Shown one piece after another: positions 8,094 to 19,346 of a stretch of DNA of 64,000 nt. Under the pieces are notes generated by a model that searched no databases, had not been told where the DNA came from, and saw nothing but the letters and a program-made list of their open reading frames with translations. Where the stretch lies: NCBI GenBank assembly GCA_029224185.1, contig CM055201.1, forward strand, positions 1,619,671-1,683,670, read 5' to 3'. Position numbers and translations under genes: made by a program. Position 1 is the first letter of the stretch, and the number at the start of each line of letters is the position of its first letter. This DNA comes from Karalla daura (taxonomy: Eukaryota > Chordata > Actinopteri > Chaetodontiformes > Leiognathidae).

Positions 8094-11000
8094 CCCCCTC
8101 CACTGTGCTGAGTCACACATTGGCAGGGGACACCACTGGCTCACCTGGCCAGGGCCCAGAACAACAGGCTGTATCCTCCCTCCTTAGTCAGTGCCCTAAG
8201 GTGGCTGTCAGGGCGGGGGGAGTAGTGGTAAATTGCCTGTTGGATACGGGGTCCATGGTGTCTACCATGGTAGAGAGTTTCTTTTTGCAACACTTCCAAG
8301 GTCAGCTCCAGCAGTGTCATTGGTTGCAGCTACGTGCTGCAAATGGTCTTGAGATACCTTACACCGGTTATATTGAACTAACCGTGGAAGTGCTTGGTAA
8401 AGTAATTCCACGACGGGGTTGGCTGGTAGTGAAAGACCCCCCAGGTCAGTTTTCTCCACCTGCAGTGCCTGGAGTGCTCGGGATGAACGTCATCCGAGAA
8501 TGTTATGAGGAATTGTTTGGGCAACATGGCTCTGCCCTCTTTGACCTCCCACCAGTAGTTCATGCCTCACCTCCCTGGCGCCAGGCCTTGCAGTACTGCC
8601 ATAGAGCCCAGCTACAACCCCCTAAGGCTGGAAGAGGGGTTGCCAAAGTTAGGGGACGGAGGCCTGTGTACATTCCTGGTGGCACCTTTAAGCTGGTGGC
8701 GACCACCTGTTCGGCTGTGTTTGGTGCAGCAACCACCCCTGTTCTGCTAGAACCGGCTAATGACTCCCTCCCTGAGGGCCTCCTCATCTCCCCCGCACTA
8801 GTACAGGTGCAGCAAGGTACAGCCTTTATTCCAGTAGTCAATGTGGGTAGGACGCGGGCCACACTTCCCCCTCGCCACGTTGTAGGATGGTTAGGACTGG
8901 TCACTGTTGAGGGTCTCCCAACCGGGATAACGGAGATAGCAGCTAAGCCTTACCCGTTCACTGCAAGCCTCCAGATGCATGAGGGACAGGTTAGCTCAGT
9001 GAGAGAGCAGATCCAGTCTATAGATTTGTCTGTGCTTACAGCCCCCGAGCAAGAACAGGTTCGATCTTTGCTATTGAAACATGAGCCGGTTTTCTCTGTT
9101 TCTGAGGGTGATTTGGGTTGTACAAACCTTCTGTCACATGACATCCCCCTGCTTGATAATAAGCCGGTTAGACAGAGGTACAGGCGCCTTCCACCCTCAG
9201 ATTATGATGCGGTGAAGACCCACTTACGCCAGTTGTTGGATAGCCAGGTCATCCGAGAAAGCAGTAGCCCCTATGCCTCTCCCATTGTTCTGGTCTGGAA
9301 AAAGGACGGCAGCCTCCGGATGTGTGTGGATTACCGGCAACTGAACAACAAGACCCGGAAGGATGCTTTTCCGCTTCCCCGCATCGAGGAGTCCTTGGAT
9401 GCCCTGTCAGGAGCCCAGTGGTTTTCCACACTGGATTTGGCTAGTAGCTACAACCAGGTTCTGGTGACTGAGCAAGACCGCCCAAAGACTGCCTTTTGCA
9501 CGCCTTTTGGTTTATTTGAGTTTAATCGAATGCCCTTTGGCCTGTGCAATGCTCCTAGCACATTTCAGCGACTGATGGAGAGGTTGTTTGGGGACCAGCA
9601 TTGCCAATCGCTGCTCCTGTATCTGGATGACATTATTGTTTTCTCCTCTGATGTAGACAACCATGTGGACCGCTTGGATCTAGTGCTGAACCGGTTTCAT
9701 AAAGAAGGACTTAAGGCAAAATTGGAGAAGTGTTGCTTCTTCAGGAAAGAGGTTCGGTATTTGGGCCACGTAATCTCGAGCGAGGGTGTATCAACAGATC
9801 CCAGCAAGGTCTCTGCTGTGAGTAACTGGCCCCACCCCACTAATGTCTCCGACCTCAGATCTTTCCTGGGTTTTGCCAGCTATTATAGGCGGTTTGTTCA
9901 GGGGTTCTCCAAGCTTGCAGCCCCCCTGCACCGCCTGGTGGCTGACCTGTCGGGGACAACGCCACGGAAAGGCCAGGGGCGAAGGCTGGATGAAGCCTGG
10001 ACCGACGCCTGCAAGGAGAGCTTCCAGGAGCTGAAGAACAGGTTGGTGAATACACCCACCCTAGCCTTTGCTAACTTTTCTCTCCCCTTCATCCTCGAGG
10101 TCGACGCCAGCCACATTGGACTTGGAGCAGTCCTGTCCCAGGAACAGGAAGGGAAGGTCCGACCTATTGCCTATGCCAGCCGAAGCCTTAGCCCAGCTGA
10201 GAAGAATTACAGCTCTATGAAGCTTGAGTTTCTGGCAATGAAATGGGCAATGGTGGAGAAATTCAAAGAATACTTGTGGGGGCAGCAGTGCACCGTGTGG
10301 ACGGACAACAACCCCCTGAGTCACTTGGACACAGCGAAGTTGGGTGCCACTGAACAACGATGGGTAGCTGAACTCTCTGCCTTCAATTACAGCATCCGAT
10401 ATCGATCTGGGCGCCTGAATAGGAATGCAGACTCGCTGTCTCGCCAGCCCCCCAGAGAGTTTGGCGCAGCCCTTTGGCCTTCCACAGCCAGTACAGCCAT
10501 CCCAATTCCCGTTCGGCAAGCCCCCCATGAAGTGGAACATATCCAGGCAACTCTGGCAAGTGTGTCAGTCCTCCCCTTTCGGACCCCTGATGACCTGAAA
10601 GCTCTGCAAGCTGCAGACCCAACCATCAGTGCCTTCCTCCCATTTTGGAGTGTACAGGGACCACCTAATTCGGTAGAGCGTGAAGGACTTCCAGGACCAA
10701 CTAGGGTGCTGTTGAGACAGTGGGATAAGCTGGTCGATATCCAGGGGCTCCTGTATCGCCGTATAAGACGACCAGATGGGGGAGAGGAAATCTACCAGCT
10801 GCTGTTGCCAGATTGTTTGAAAGAGGATGTGCTGCGGGGACTTCATGATGGACATGGCCACCAGGGAATTGAGCGGACGACAGAACTGATCCGACAGCGA
10901 TGTTACTGGCCAGGCATGAGTGAGTACATCAAGCAGTGGTGCCAGGACTGTGAATGTTGCGCCCTGGCAAAAGCCACACAACCCAAGCTCCATGCGCTTA

Positions 11001-12244
11001 TGGGACACCTACTGGCGGGCCGCCCTAACCAAATACTGGCAGTGGATTTCACCCTGTTGGAACCCTCTCGAGATGGTAGGGAGCAGGTGTTAATTATGAC
11101 CGATATCTTTTCTAAATTTACACAGGCCGTCCCCACCCGTGACCAGAGGGCATCTACCGTGGCAAGTGTGTTGGTGCGGGAGTGGTTTGTTCGGTACGGG
11201 GTTCCTGCTCGCCTCCATTCGGACCAGGGCCGCAGTTTTGAGAGCGCGGTCATTCATCAGCTGTGTAGCCTGTATGGAGTTCAGAAGACTCGGACCACCC
11301 CTTACCACCCACAGGGCAACGGCCAGTGTGAGCGATTTAACCGAACAATGCATGACCTGCTGCGAACGCTTCCCATGGAGCAGAAGAGCCACTGGCCCGA
11401 GTACCTACCTCAGCTCGTGTTCTGCTACAACACCACCATCCACCAGTCAACAGGCGAGTCCCCACACTTTTTGATGTTTGGTCAGTAGCCCCAGTTGCCT
11501 GTCGATTTCCTTTTAGGTCGGGTGCAGGAACCAGAAACTGGTAAGGTGAACGAGTGGGTGCAGGAACATCAGAGGCGCCTTAATGTTGCTTTCCAGGGCG
11601 CCAGGGAACGAGTGAAGGCTGCAGCAGCACAGCGGAAAGCACGCCACGACCAGAAGAACTTGAGTGATCCCTTGGCCGTGGGGCAGCTAATTTATGTCAG
11701 AGATCATACAGTCAGAGGTCGCGCTAAGATCCAAGATGCCTGGAGCCCGACCATACATCAAGTGCTGCGAGTGCCGTCCCCAGGAGGGGTTGTATACTCC
11801 ATCGCACCAAGGCATGACTTGGCCAAAGTTCGACAAGTGCATCGGACCATGTTGAAACCAGTAGTCCAGAGCCAGGGTACGGCGCCACTCAGTGTGACTG
11901 TGGAACCGCGCAGCATAGCCGGCACGAGCCAAGAGGATGACACAGGACGCTGGGTTCGGATTGGCGTAGCTGAACCCCCACTACGGCCCGGGCAAACTGT
12001 CCCGGTTGCCCCCGAGGCTGAAATCCCACTGCCAAGCACTCCTGCCGAGTCTCCTGCTTTAACAGACACTGATCCTGACGAGGGCATGCCGACCCTTCGG
12101 AGGACTCCACGTGTCACGGCTGGAAGACATGGGAACCCTCATCATTTGCCTGTATCAGTGGTGAGTGGGGCTGACGGGGCTACGAATTCTCGCGTGCTTG
12201 GCTCTAGCAGTAGGGTCACTGTGGCTTTCCGACCTTGGTGCTGA
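8063..12244 (+). pseudogene. pol: Pol polyprotein with one in-frame stop
   Basis: The frame is open from 8,063 with no convincing own start, consistent with expression as a gag-pol fusion. Domains in order: aspartic protease LLDTGS (about 8,237); reverse transcriptase with CVDYRQLN, FCTPFGLFEFNRMPFG and the catalytic YLDDIIVFS (9,620); RNase H with EVDASHIGLGAVLSQ and TDNNPLSHL; integrase zinc region GHGHQGIERT...CQDCECC (about 10,850-10,970) and catalytic core VDFTLLEP, HSDQGRSFES and GNGQCERFNR (11,040-11,340). This order is that of Ty3/gypsy. A TAG at 11,486-11,488 interrupts the frame just after the core; the same frame continues to 12,244 with the integrase C-terminal region. A single G-to-T change of a GAG codon could explain it. 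Confidence 0.9.
8084..8090 (+). promoter_or_regulatory. Possible -1 frameshift site at gag-pol junction
   Basis: GGAAAAC lies in gag phase as G GAA AAC directly before the gag TAG. The pol frame is open from 8,063 and is -1 to gag, so slippage anywhere in 8,063-8,090 would give a fusion. The heptamer is not fully canonical (GGA in place of three identical bases), so the call is tentative. Confidence 0.3.
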
Positions 12245-12311
12245 AGGAAGCATCATACATATGGGTGACCTTTTACTGATTTAGGTGAGTTTATCTGCGG
12301 GGCGCCGATAC

Positions 12312-12328
12312 AAAAACGGGGGGTAGAA
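12312..12328 (+). promoter_or_regulatory. Polypurine tract
   Basis: AAAAACGGGGGGTAGAA stands directly before LTR2, where plus-strand priming occurs in LTR retrotransposons. Confidence 0.6.
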
Positions 12329-13367
12329 TGTAACCAGCAGCCTTTGCTGCAGTTGTCCCTTGGCAGCCACCGTAGCTCCACTCACAGCTGGCCCGCCCCT
12401 TCCGGGGCATGCCCGTGGCTACCTGTTAGCCTTCGACCTATAAAGCCACTCTCATTGACAGGCTAAACACGTGCTCTGGGTGCTGCTTTTGGAATCTGCC
12501 TCACTCCTTGTCTGGACCGGAAAGGCTTGAACGTCACGCTGCTGGGTCGGGTTGCAGAGAGTTTGAGGACGCACGCTCCGGGACCCTTTGTGACTGTGTG
12601 GCACACCAGATGCCGTTGGTTCCACCTGACTGCGTGGAAGACGACACCACTGCTGCTTTGCCTTTGTTGCATTTGACTGTGCACTTTATGTTTTAGCTTT
12701 TACCAACACGGTTAGCCGTGGGATGGTAGGCTGCCACCTGCAGTGTTAGCGTATGTGGCTAGGCTCTCATGTGCAATCTGCTCTGCGAGCTTAACCTTTC
12801 CTCTCATTTCTCATTTTCAGCCTGGGCTGTCCGGCGGGGCAAGCTGGCGGATTCAGGCCCTGTCCGTCGAGCACATCACCTCACGTTTGTAGTGGTAACG
12901 AGCACCTCACTGTTTGCTGTGGATACTTCCTGTAGTGCCTGTGTGTTTCTGCTTGTGTGTGTGTGTGTGGCTATGTGCGTGTGTATGGCACCAGGAGTCG
13001 GGAGCACGTGTGTGTGTGGCTAGGTATCCGGACCGGAACACGGTTGGTGTGTCACCCTCACTCCTCGGACAGGTAACCTTCCCCTCAAGCTGTCCCAGTC
13101 TAGCCCATGGCTGTTATTTTATAGTTTTGTAATTGTTCGGGTGGCAGCCTTCCACACCCCATTTGCTATGATATTTTAGTGATTAATAAAGTGAAGATGA
13201 CTGCAACCTCACGTCTCTGTGTCCACTAATGTAGCTGGGAGGGGACCCTCTTGTCCTGGAATCCGGTGTATTAGGGGCTGTAAAATATCTTGTGGTGTGA
13301 GCCCACAGGTGGCGTTGTCACAAACCACCTAGACAAGACCCTTAGACTGACTTGTGACTGGGTCACA
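12329..13367 (+). repeat. Second LTR (LTR2) of the gypsy element
   Basis: It matches LTR1 along its whole length, with differences seen such as T/C near 12,710, C/A near 12,812, G/A near 12,841 and two extra bases in the TG run near 12,965. Unlike a normal 3' LTR it is followed not by flanking DNA but by another primer binding site and gag leader. Confidence 0.92.
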
Positions 13368-13918
13368 AAGTGGCGTTGTCGGCAGGATTAAGTGAACAGA
13401 GGCGTGTGGTCCAGTTGTCTTGTATATATTTTGTTCTTTTTTCCCCCCCTTCTCCTATTTGTGGAGAGCAACATACTGTGTGATTGAGAGCAAAGGCAAA
13501 GCAGCAGTTGGTGCGCCAGGACTTCACCGCTTACCTGGGAGGCCGAACTCACCTGGAGGCAATGGCTGAAGAAGTGCAGGAGCTTCGGGAATTGGTGCGC
13601 AAGCTCCAAGCAGACAAGGAACTCTTGATTCAGCAGCAGGCCTCCAGGCCAGCGGCAACACCCTCGGCTGCCACCTCAGGGACCTTTGATGGACAGACTG
13701 TACACTCTGGTAACCCCAGCACTACAGCGCAATTGTTGTATCTCCCTAGGGAGAGAAAATGTCCTGTGTTTCGGGGTGGGGTGGGTATTGGCATTGATGA
13801 ATGGATGGGAGAGGTAAATGCTTGTGCTCGAGTACGTCGTCTGGGTTTGCTTGATAAAGCATATTTTATGTGCGTGTGTATGGCACCAGGAGTCGGGAGC
13901 ACGTGTGTGTGTGGCTAG
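13368..13918 (+). pseudogene. gag: Second, truncated gag leader fused to LTR sequence
   Basis: The sequence after LTR2 repeats the primer site, leader and first part of gag (ATG at 13,562) up to LGLLDKAYFM, near 13,867. There it changes within the shared word TATGT to sequence from the middle of the LTR (GTGTGTATGGCACCAGG). The frame then runs into LTR DNA and stops at 13,918. It encodes only the coiled coil and part of the capsid-like region and lacks the zinc knuckle. Confidence 0.88.
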
Positions 13919-14263
13919 GTATCCGGACCGGAACACGGTTGGTGTGTCACCCTCACTCCTCGGACAGGTAACCTTCCCCTCAAGCTGTCCCAGTCTAGCC
14001 CATGGCTGTTATTTTATAGTTTTGTAATTGTTCGGGTGGCAGCCTTCCACACCCCATTTGCTATGATATTTTAGTGATTAATAAAGTGAAGATGACTGCA
14101 ACCTCACGTCTCTGTGTCCACTAATGTAGCTGGGAGGGGACCCTCTTGTCCTGGAATCCGGTGTATTAGGGGCTGTAAAACGATATCTTGTGGTGCGAGG
14201 CCACAGGTGGCGTTGTCACAAACCACCTAGACAAGACCCTTAGACTGACCCGCTCGGGTCACA
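13868..14263 (+). repeat. Partial third LTR (LTR3)
   Basis: It begins inside the LTR and runs to its end, followed by the 4-bp target duplication. Most of it is near identical to LTR2, but the last 100 bases differ: GACCCGCTCGGGTCACA in place of GACTTGTGACTGGGTCACA, and CGATATCTTGTGGTGCGAGGCC in part altered. This suggests it came from a sister element rather than from LTR1 or LTR2. Confidence 0.88.
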
Positions 14264-14267
14264 CATA

Positions 14268-14607
14268 TGTGATAGCCTCCCATGCTTCTTTTTTGTTTGC
14301 GCTGGTATAGCTTGAACGAAAGCTACCGAATAGAATTAAAGTTTAAGTTCAATTTAAGTTAAGTTCACGTTTCCTCTCTAAGTTTTTTTTTCTCTTCACC
14401 TGCTGTACTCCATCTGATTTCTGCTTTCTGTTGGACATTTTGTTGCTGTTTGCTCCGTTTTGTTGCTGTTTCCTTGTTGCTGTTTACTTGCTCCTGTCCA
14501 CACAGTTTCTTTAACAGGCCCTTTTATGGGCATTGATGGGCCGGTTACCTATGCTAATCCTATGTTAATTAGACTCAACTGGAAATGGCATTCATCAAGT
14601 AAGAACA
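14268..14607. other. No gene recognised
   Basis: A T-rich stretch with imperfect TTGTTGCTGTTT repeats. A GGGCATTGATGGGCC word near 14,527 may belong to the MITE that follows. No coding signal is seen. Confidence 0.35.
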
Positions 14608-14741
14608 CAGCTGCAAACATTTCTGAGGCTTACGAACGTGTTGATGAATCTGACGTAGGGTTTTCTTAAGAAACTTCTTAAGAACAACTTACAAAAGAAT
14701 CTAAGAAGATTCTTCAGAAGATATTGGTGAATGAGGCCTAT
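14608..14741 (+). mobile_element. Fold-back MITE, copy 1
   Basis: The segment starts CAGCTGCAAACATTTCTGAG, contains the self-complementary TTCTTAAGAA words and ends GGTGAATGAGGCCTATTG. The whole unit recurs at 14,976-16,666, where it is interrupted by a solo LTR. The GGCCTCATTCACC end is that of a common short fish element. It is joined directly to an integrase fragment. Confidence 0.7.
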
Positions 14742-14975
14742 TGTTTCTGACCGATGTCCCCAGTTCACGTCTCAATTCTGGAAGGAGTTTTGTAAATGCA
14801 TCGGGGCCTCGGTCAGCCTGTCTTCTGGCTATCATCCCCAGTCAAATGGCCAAACTGAGAGGATGAATCAGGAAATGGAGAAGCTGCTGCGATGTTTGTG
14901 TTCGTCGAACCCCTTTTCATGGGAATCGATGCTGGACTGGGTGGAATATGCTCACAACTCGCAGGTTTCATCATC
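14742..14975 (+). pseudogene. Gypsy integrase, C-terminal half of core (inverted piece)
   Basis: The frame reads IVSDRCPQFTSQFWKEF, then GYHPQSNGQTERMNQE, then WVEYAHNSQ, which are the second aspartate and the glutamate regions of a gypsy integrase core. The family is that of the minus-strand element at 16.7-19.3 kb, whose integrase stops exactly where this piece starts. It is on the opposite strand to the rest of its gene and flanked on both sides by MITE copies in the same orientation. Confidence 0.85.
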
Positions 14976-16666
14976 CAGCTGCAAACATTTCTGAGGCTTA
15001 CGAACGTGTTGATGAATCTGACGTGGGGTTTTCTTAATGTGGCAGATTAAAGAGACTATCATCCCTTATATGGGATGATTGACAGCTAGAGGTTGGTGGT
15101 TGTTGGTCCTGCTTTGAGCTGCTGCTTGCACCGTGAACGGTGATTATATCAGGTGAGCTGTGGTTTCACGACATCATGAGCACTTTCTCTGGGGTTGGCC
15201 ATGTTATCAGTAATATTTGTGTGTGCGCTTTTCGCTGGTTAGCTGCCTGTTAGCCTGGTAGCTGAGCATGGTGTGAAGTGAGGATCTCCCCCCCGTTTTC
15301 TACGTGTTTGTGTGCGCAAGCCGCCAGTGTGTGTCCAGGTAGGTGCTCTGGCTGCAGTCTCTAAATTTAATTACGACCTGCTAAAAGCAGTTTTTCTGTG
15401 CTTATAGCTCAGCACCCGGCAAGCTACAGGACAGGTGGCTACATCACAGCGGTGCGTCCTTGTCCCCACCTGGCTGCTGTTTTGCCTATATGGATTGTAG
15501 AGACTGAGACGGTTGATTGTTTCGTTTGGCTTGGTGCCTGCTGATGTCTGCTGCCTGGAGTTGCTGCTACTCCACCGTGCCTGCAGTGTGCAAGTTTGCT
15601 GCTCCCCTGGCTTTCTGCTTGGAGTGAACCCTCGTGGTGGCTGCATCTACCCTCTCTGACTCTACCCTGTGTGTATTGCCAACAAGAGTGTTTTGCTTAT
15701 TTTCTTTGCATGGTTATGTGTATTATAGATGTGGTGTTTATTTGCTGTAATTTTGCTTTTGTGTTTCCTTGTGTTCTTTCTTTTTTTTCTTTTTTTTGTT
15801 TGCTATCAGTGTGTGTTAATTGTGTGTTAACTTTATTTTGTTTACTTGTTATTACGTGGTGCATCGGGGTATTGATGTGGGGTTGCAGACCCACCCTTTT
15901 CTATTAGCTCCTTCATTGGCTAGGTGTGAGTGTGTGTGGGTGAATGTGAGTGAGGTTCTCGTATATATTGTTTGTAGAGTGGTGGAACCCTATGACGACG
16001 GCCGTCTGCAGTCTGCAGTGGATGGAGGTCCTGAGCACGATGAAGTTAAGTAATTTATGCACAGGCTTAATTGTGAGGACAGTGTGCCCCAGCTGGACCA
16101 CCAAGTTTAATCGTTCTGTTTTCTTTTCTCTTCTCTCTCCTCCCCTCTCCCGGACAGCGATAGCCGAGCCTACACAGGTGGACGACTCCTGGTGGTCACA
16201 AGTCTTCTTCCTCCTATCACAGCTGCACTGGGGCTTTTTGGGGAGTCTGCCGGGCCTCTGCTCAACTCTGTCACTTGGTAATCGTAGGCTCCAGCATAAC
16301 CCTTTCCCTTTTCGTCTCCTCTTTTGGTTTATTTTAAGGGTCCCAGTCGTGATGGCAGTGTTTTAACCATTTGTGGTATTGTTTCCTTTTTATCAGAGTA
16401 GTTTTATATTGTTCACTAATAAAATTGTATCAAATGGGATTCCCGCCTCTGGTGTCTCCTTGTAACTGAACCTGTGCTAGCTCCACTGACACAGGCAATC
16501 TATTTCCTGGGAGTGGAGTCCTTCCTCTACTCTTAGGTGGCGTTGTCGCAACAGTATCCCTTAGATCCACCCCCCCTCTTGCCACATTAAGGATCTTCTT
16601 AAGAGCAACTTACGAAAGAATCTAAGAAGATTCTTAAGAAGATATTGGTGAATGAGGCCCATTGTC
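14976..16666 (+). mobile_element. Fold-back MITE, copy 2, split by a solo LTR
   Basis: 14,976-15,037 repeats the first 60 bases of copy 1 and 16,587-16,666 repeats its last 80 bases. With the inserted LTR removed, the two parts join at TTAA to give the same unit as copy 1. On its right it abuts the minus-strand gypsy integrase N-terminal half. Confidence 0.75.
15038..16586 (+). mobile_element. Solo LTR, family B (1.55 kb)
   Basis: It begins TGTGGCAG and ends CTTGCCACA, with TG...CA and a 7-base inverted end, and is flanked by TTAA on both sides (15,034-15,037 and 16,587-16,590). It carries AATAAA near 16,420 and GGTGGCGTTGTCG near its end, a word also found near the end of the 5.8-kb element's LTR, so the two families are likely related. 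No internal coding region is present. Strand is inferred from the polyadenylation signal. Confidence 0.75.
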
Positions 16667-19346
16667 CTTCGGTAATCCATGCAGCCGACAACATGATGGA
16701 TGGTCAGCTCGGCCAACTCCTTGCCCGACGGAAGTCCCTTCAATGGAATAAAATGGCAGGTCTTGCTAAAGTGATCCACAATAGTTAAAATAGTGGTAAA
16801 CCCCTTTGATGGCGGTAAGCAAGTAACAAAGTCCATTGAGATGTGGGACCATGGGCGACATGGAACGGGTAACGGACGCAATAGACCAGCAGGGGCACGA
16901 GTAGAAGTCTTATGTTAACTACATACTCTACACGCAGCCACATAGTCCTTGATCTCTCCTCTTATGGACGGCCGATAGTCTGTTCAGAAGCCTCTTGACC
17001 TCTCTCACCAGGGAACGCTCTGGAGAGAGGGTCAGGCTTAGTGTTCTTGGACCCAGGACGATAGGACAACGAGAAGTTGAAGCGGTCAAAAAATAACGAC
17101 CAATGAGCTTGCCTGGAGTTAAGTCGTTTAGCAGTACGCAGATACTCCAGATTCTTGTGGTCGGCCACACCAGGAAGAGTTTGGGACCCCTCCAACCACT
17201 GGCGCCATTCTTCGAGGGCCAGTTTCACAGCTAATAGTTCTCGGTTCCCAATGTCATAATTCCTCTCAGCCGGTGACAGTCGCCCAGAGAAAAAAGCAAA
17301 ACTGCTCCCACTCCAACATCCGACGCATCAACCTCTACCACGAAATGTTTGGACGGATCAGGCAAAACTAGAATAGGGGCCGTGGTGAAATTCTTTTTTT
17401 AATGATACAAAAGCCATTTCAGCCTCCGGGCCCCAATGAAACCTGGTCTTGGGAGAGGTGAGAGCAGAGAGTAGAGCAGAAACACGGCCATAGTTCTGAA
17501 TAAAGCGACGGTAAAGGTTTGCAAAGTTGCTTTCGGTCCTCTGGACAGGGCCAGTCCCTGACTGCTGACACCTTGGCGGAATCCATTCTGACAGCTCCTT
17601 TGTCGATGATGCTGCTCAGAAAGGAACACAGGAACTGTCCGTGTGGAATTCACACTTCTTCGCCTTCACATATAGTCCATTATTCCAGAGTTTCTGTAGG
17701 ACCACCTTCATGTGGTTGATGTGATCCTCCATGGACCGAGAAAAAAATCGGAATATCGTCCAAGTAGACGAACACAAACTGATTGAGATGTCAATCAGTT
17801 TGTCAATCTGAGACGTCATTGATGAACGACTGGAACACTGCAGGCGCGTTGGTCAAACCGAATGGCATTACCAGATATTCATAATGTCCATTGGGGGTGT
17901 TAAGTGCAGTCTTCCACTCGTCTCCTTCGCGTATGCGGGATAACGGTTCTTGATAGTGATATCGTTTAATCCACGGTCGTCAATACATGGTCGGAGTGAT
18001 GTAGCCTTGGACTTGCTGAGAGTAATAATCCCGAACTTCTGGCACGCCTTGCACATCTTCAGGCTTGAATGGCTCTGGACAGGGAACAGAGGGTACAACA
18101 CACCCGTGCTGACAGCTCTCTCCCCAGCCCAACACCTGCCCAGTCCTCCAATCCAACACAGGATTATGTTCACTCAACCATGGATAGCCCAAGATGAGAG
18201 GCGCACTAGGGGAGGACAAGACATGGAACCTAACAGATTCACAGTGGCTCCCTCCTATGGTCAGCCTCAAAACCTCTGTGATCTCGGCTACCTCGGCTAA
18301 TAGGTGACCATCTAGTGCGCAAGCTGGCACAGCTCCCTCAAGATGCTCTAAGTGACCCTCAAGCTGAACAACCAACTCCAACCAGAACCAACCTGAATCA
18401 ACCAGTAAGGCTAACTTGAGTCTAGTAGTTGCTGATTCAACTACACCATGAAGCAGAAGGCGATTTGAACTGGGGGTCTTTTTCGTATTCTGGCTCATCG
18501 ATTCCCCCTGAACTACTGATGAACCCTGCCTTTTACTGGACATGAAGCAGCGTAATGACCAGCACCTCCACAGTGGAGACAAAGCCCTGCCCGTTGTCTA
18601 TGTTCCTTCTCCTCTGGACTAATTGTAGCTCAACCTCACACCATCGGTTCCGGTTCTGTGCTCACTTCCGCCTCCGCCAGAAGTCGGTTCCTGAAGTGCG
18701 GTCGATTAGCACGCCGAGCTAATCTACGGGCCTGTACTCTACAGTCGATTCTGTTCTATGATCTCGTCCAGAGTGGAGGGCACCTCATGCGACACTAACT
18801 CGTCCACAATAGAATCACTCAAACCCGTAATGTACTGCTTGATCTGCATGCCGCTATTCCAACCAAAATGAGCAGCTTTGGTCCGGAATTCCATGGAGTA
18901 GTCGGCCACCGTCCGGTTAGCCTGCCTCAAATGAGTTAGCACACTGATTAAACTACCAGAACTGGTCTCAAAACCGAAAACCTTCCAGCAAAACTCTTGT
19001 ACTTCTCACAGCTAGGAGATCTCCGGTCCCACTCAGCAGTACCCCACAACCGTGCTTGTCCTGCTAAGTGGCTAATGACATAAGCTACCTTTTTAGCTTC
19101 TGAAGCAAAAGTGACCGGTTGAACAAATTGTTAGGAACAGCCCCACGGACTCCTGATCACCACTGAAGCGCTCCGGACCCTCCGGACGGTGTTCATGGAC
19201 AGGAGACCGAGCAACTTCAGGGTTACCTGTGGCTCCCCTAGCCTGATCCACTGATCTGACTGCCCTAAACCCTCGAGTCTCTGGGCTAATGCGCTAATGC
19301 GCGACTTGAGCTAGTCAAACATATCGAGAGCGGCTGGGTCAGACAT
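16667..19346 (-). pseudogene. Degenerate sushi-ichi-like gypsy gag-pol
   Basis: Reading from 19,346 down: ATG with MSDPAALDMFD then an in-frame TAG; gag region with RQANRTVADYSMEFRTKA (18,740-18,942), typical of sushi-ichi-type Gag; protease-like ALLVDSG near 18,450; a broken reverse transcriptase with GLNDITIKNRYP near 17,950 and FVFVYLDD-like remnants near 17,770; RNase H to YRPGSKNTKPDPLSR near 17,050; integrase start WSHISMDFVTCLPPS (16,850) to HHVVGC (16,680). Many frameshifts and stops are present. The integrase ends at the MITE junction, and its continuation lies inverted at 14,742-14,975. No LTR was identified for it. Confidence 0.85.

Larger units (their letters stand above)
5800..14267 (+). 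mobile_element. Ty3/gypsy retrotransposon with three LTR units
   Basis: The unit begins with LTR1 (5804-6840) and ends with a partial LTR3 (to 14263), and the outer flanks carry the same 4 bases, CATA at 5800-5803 and CATA at 14264-14267. Order: LTR1, primer site, gag, pol (protease-RT-RNase H-integrase), polypurine tract, LTR2, a second primer site and 5' gag, then a 3' LTR3 piece. LTR1 and LTR2 differ, by eye, at about five bases and one 2-bp step in a GT run, indicating recent origin. LTR3 is more divergent at its 3' end. Confidence 0.9.
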
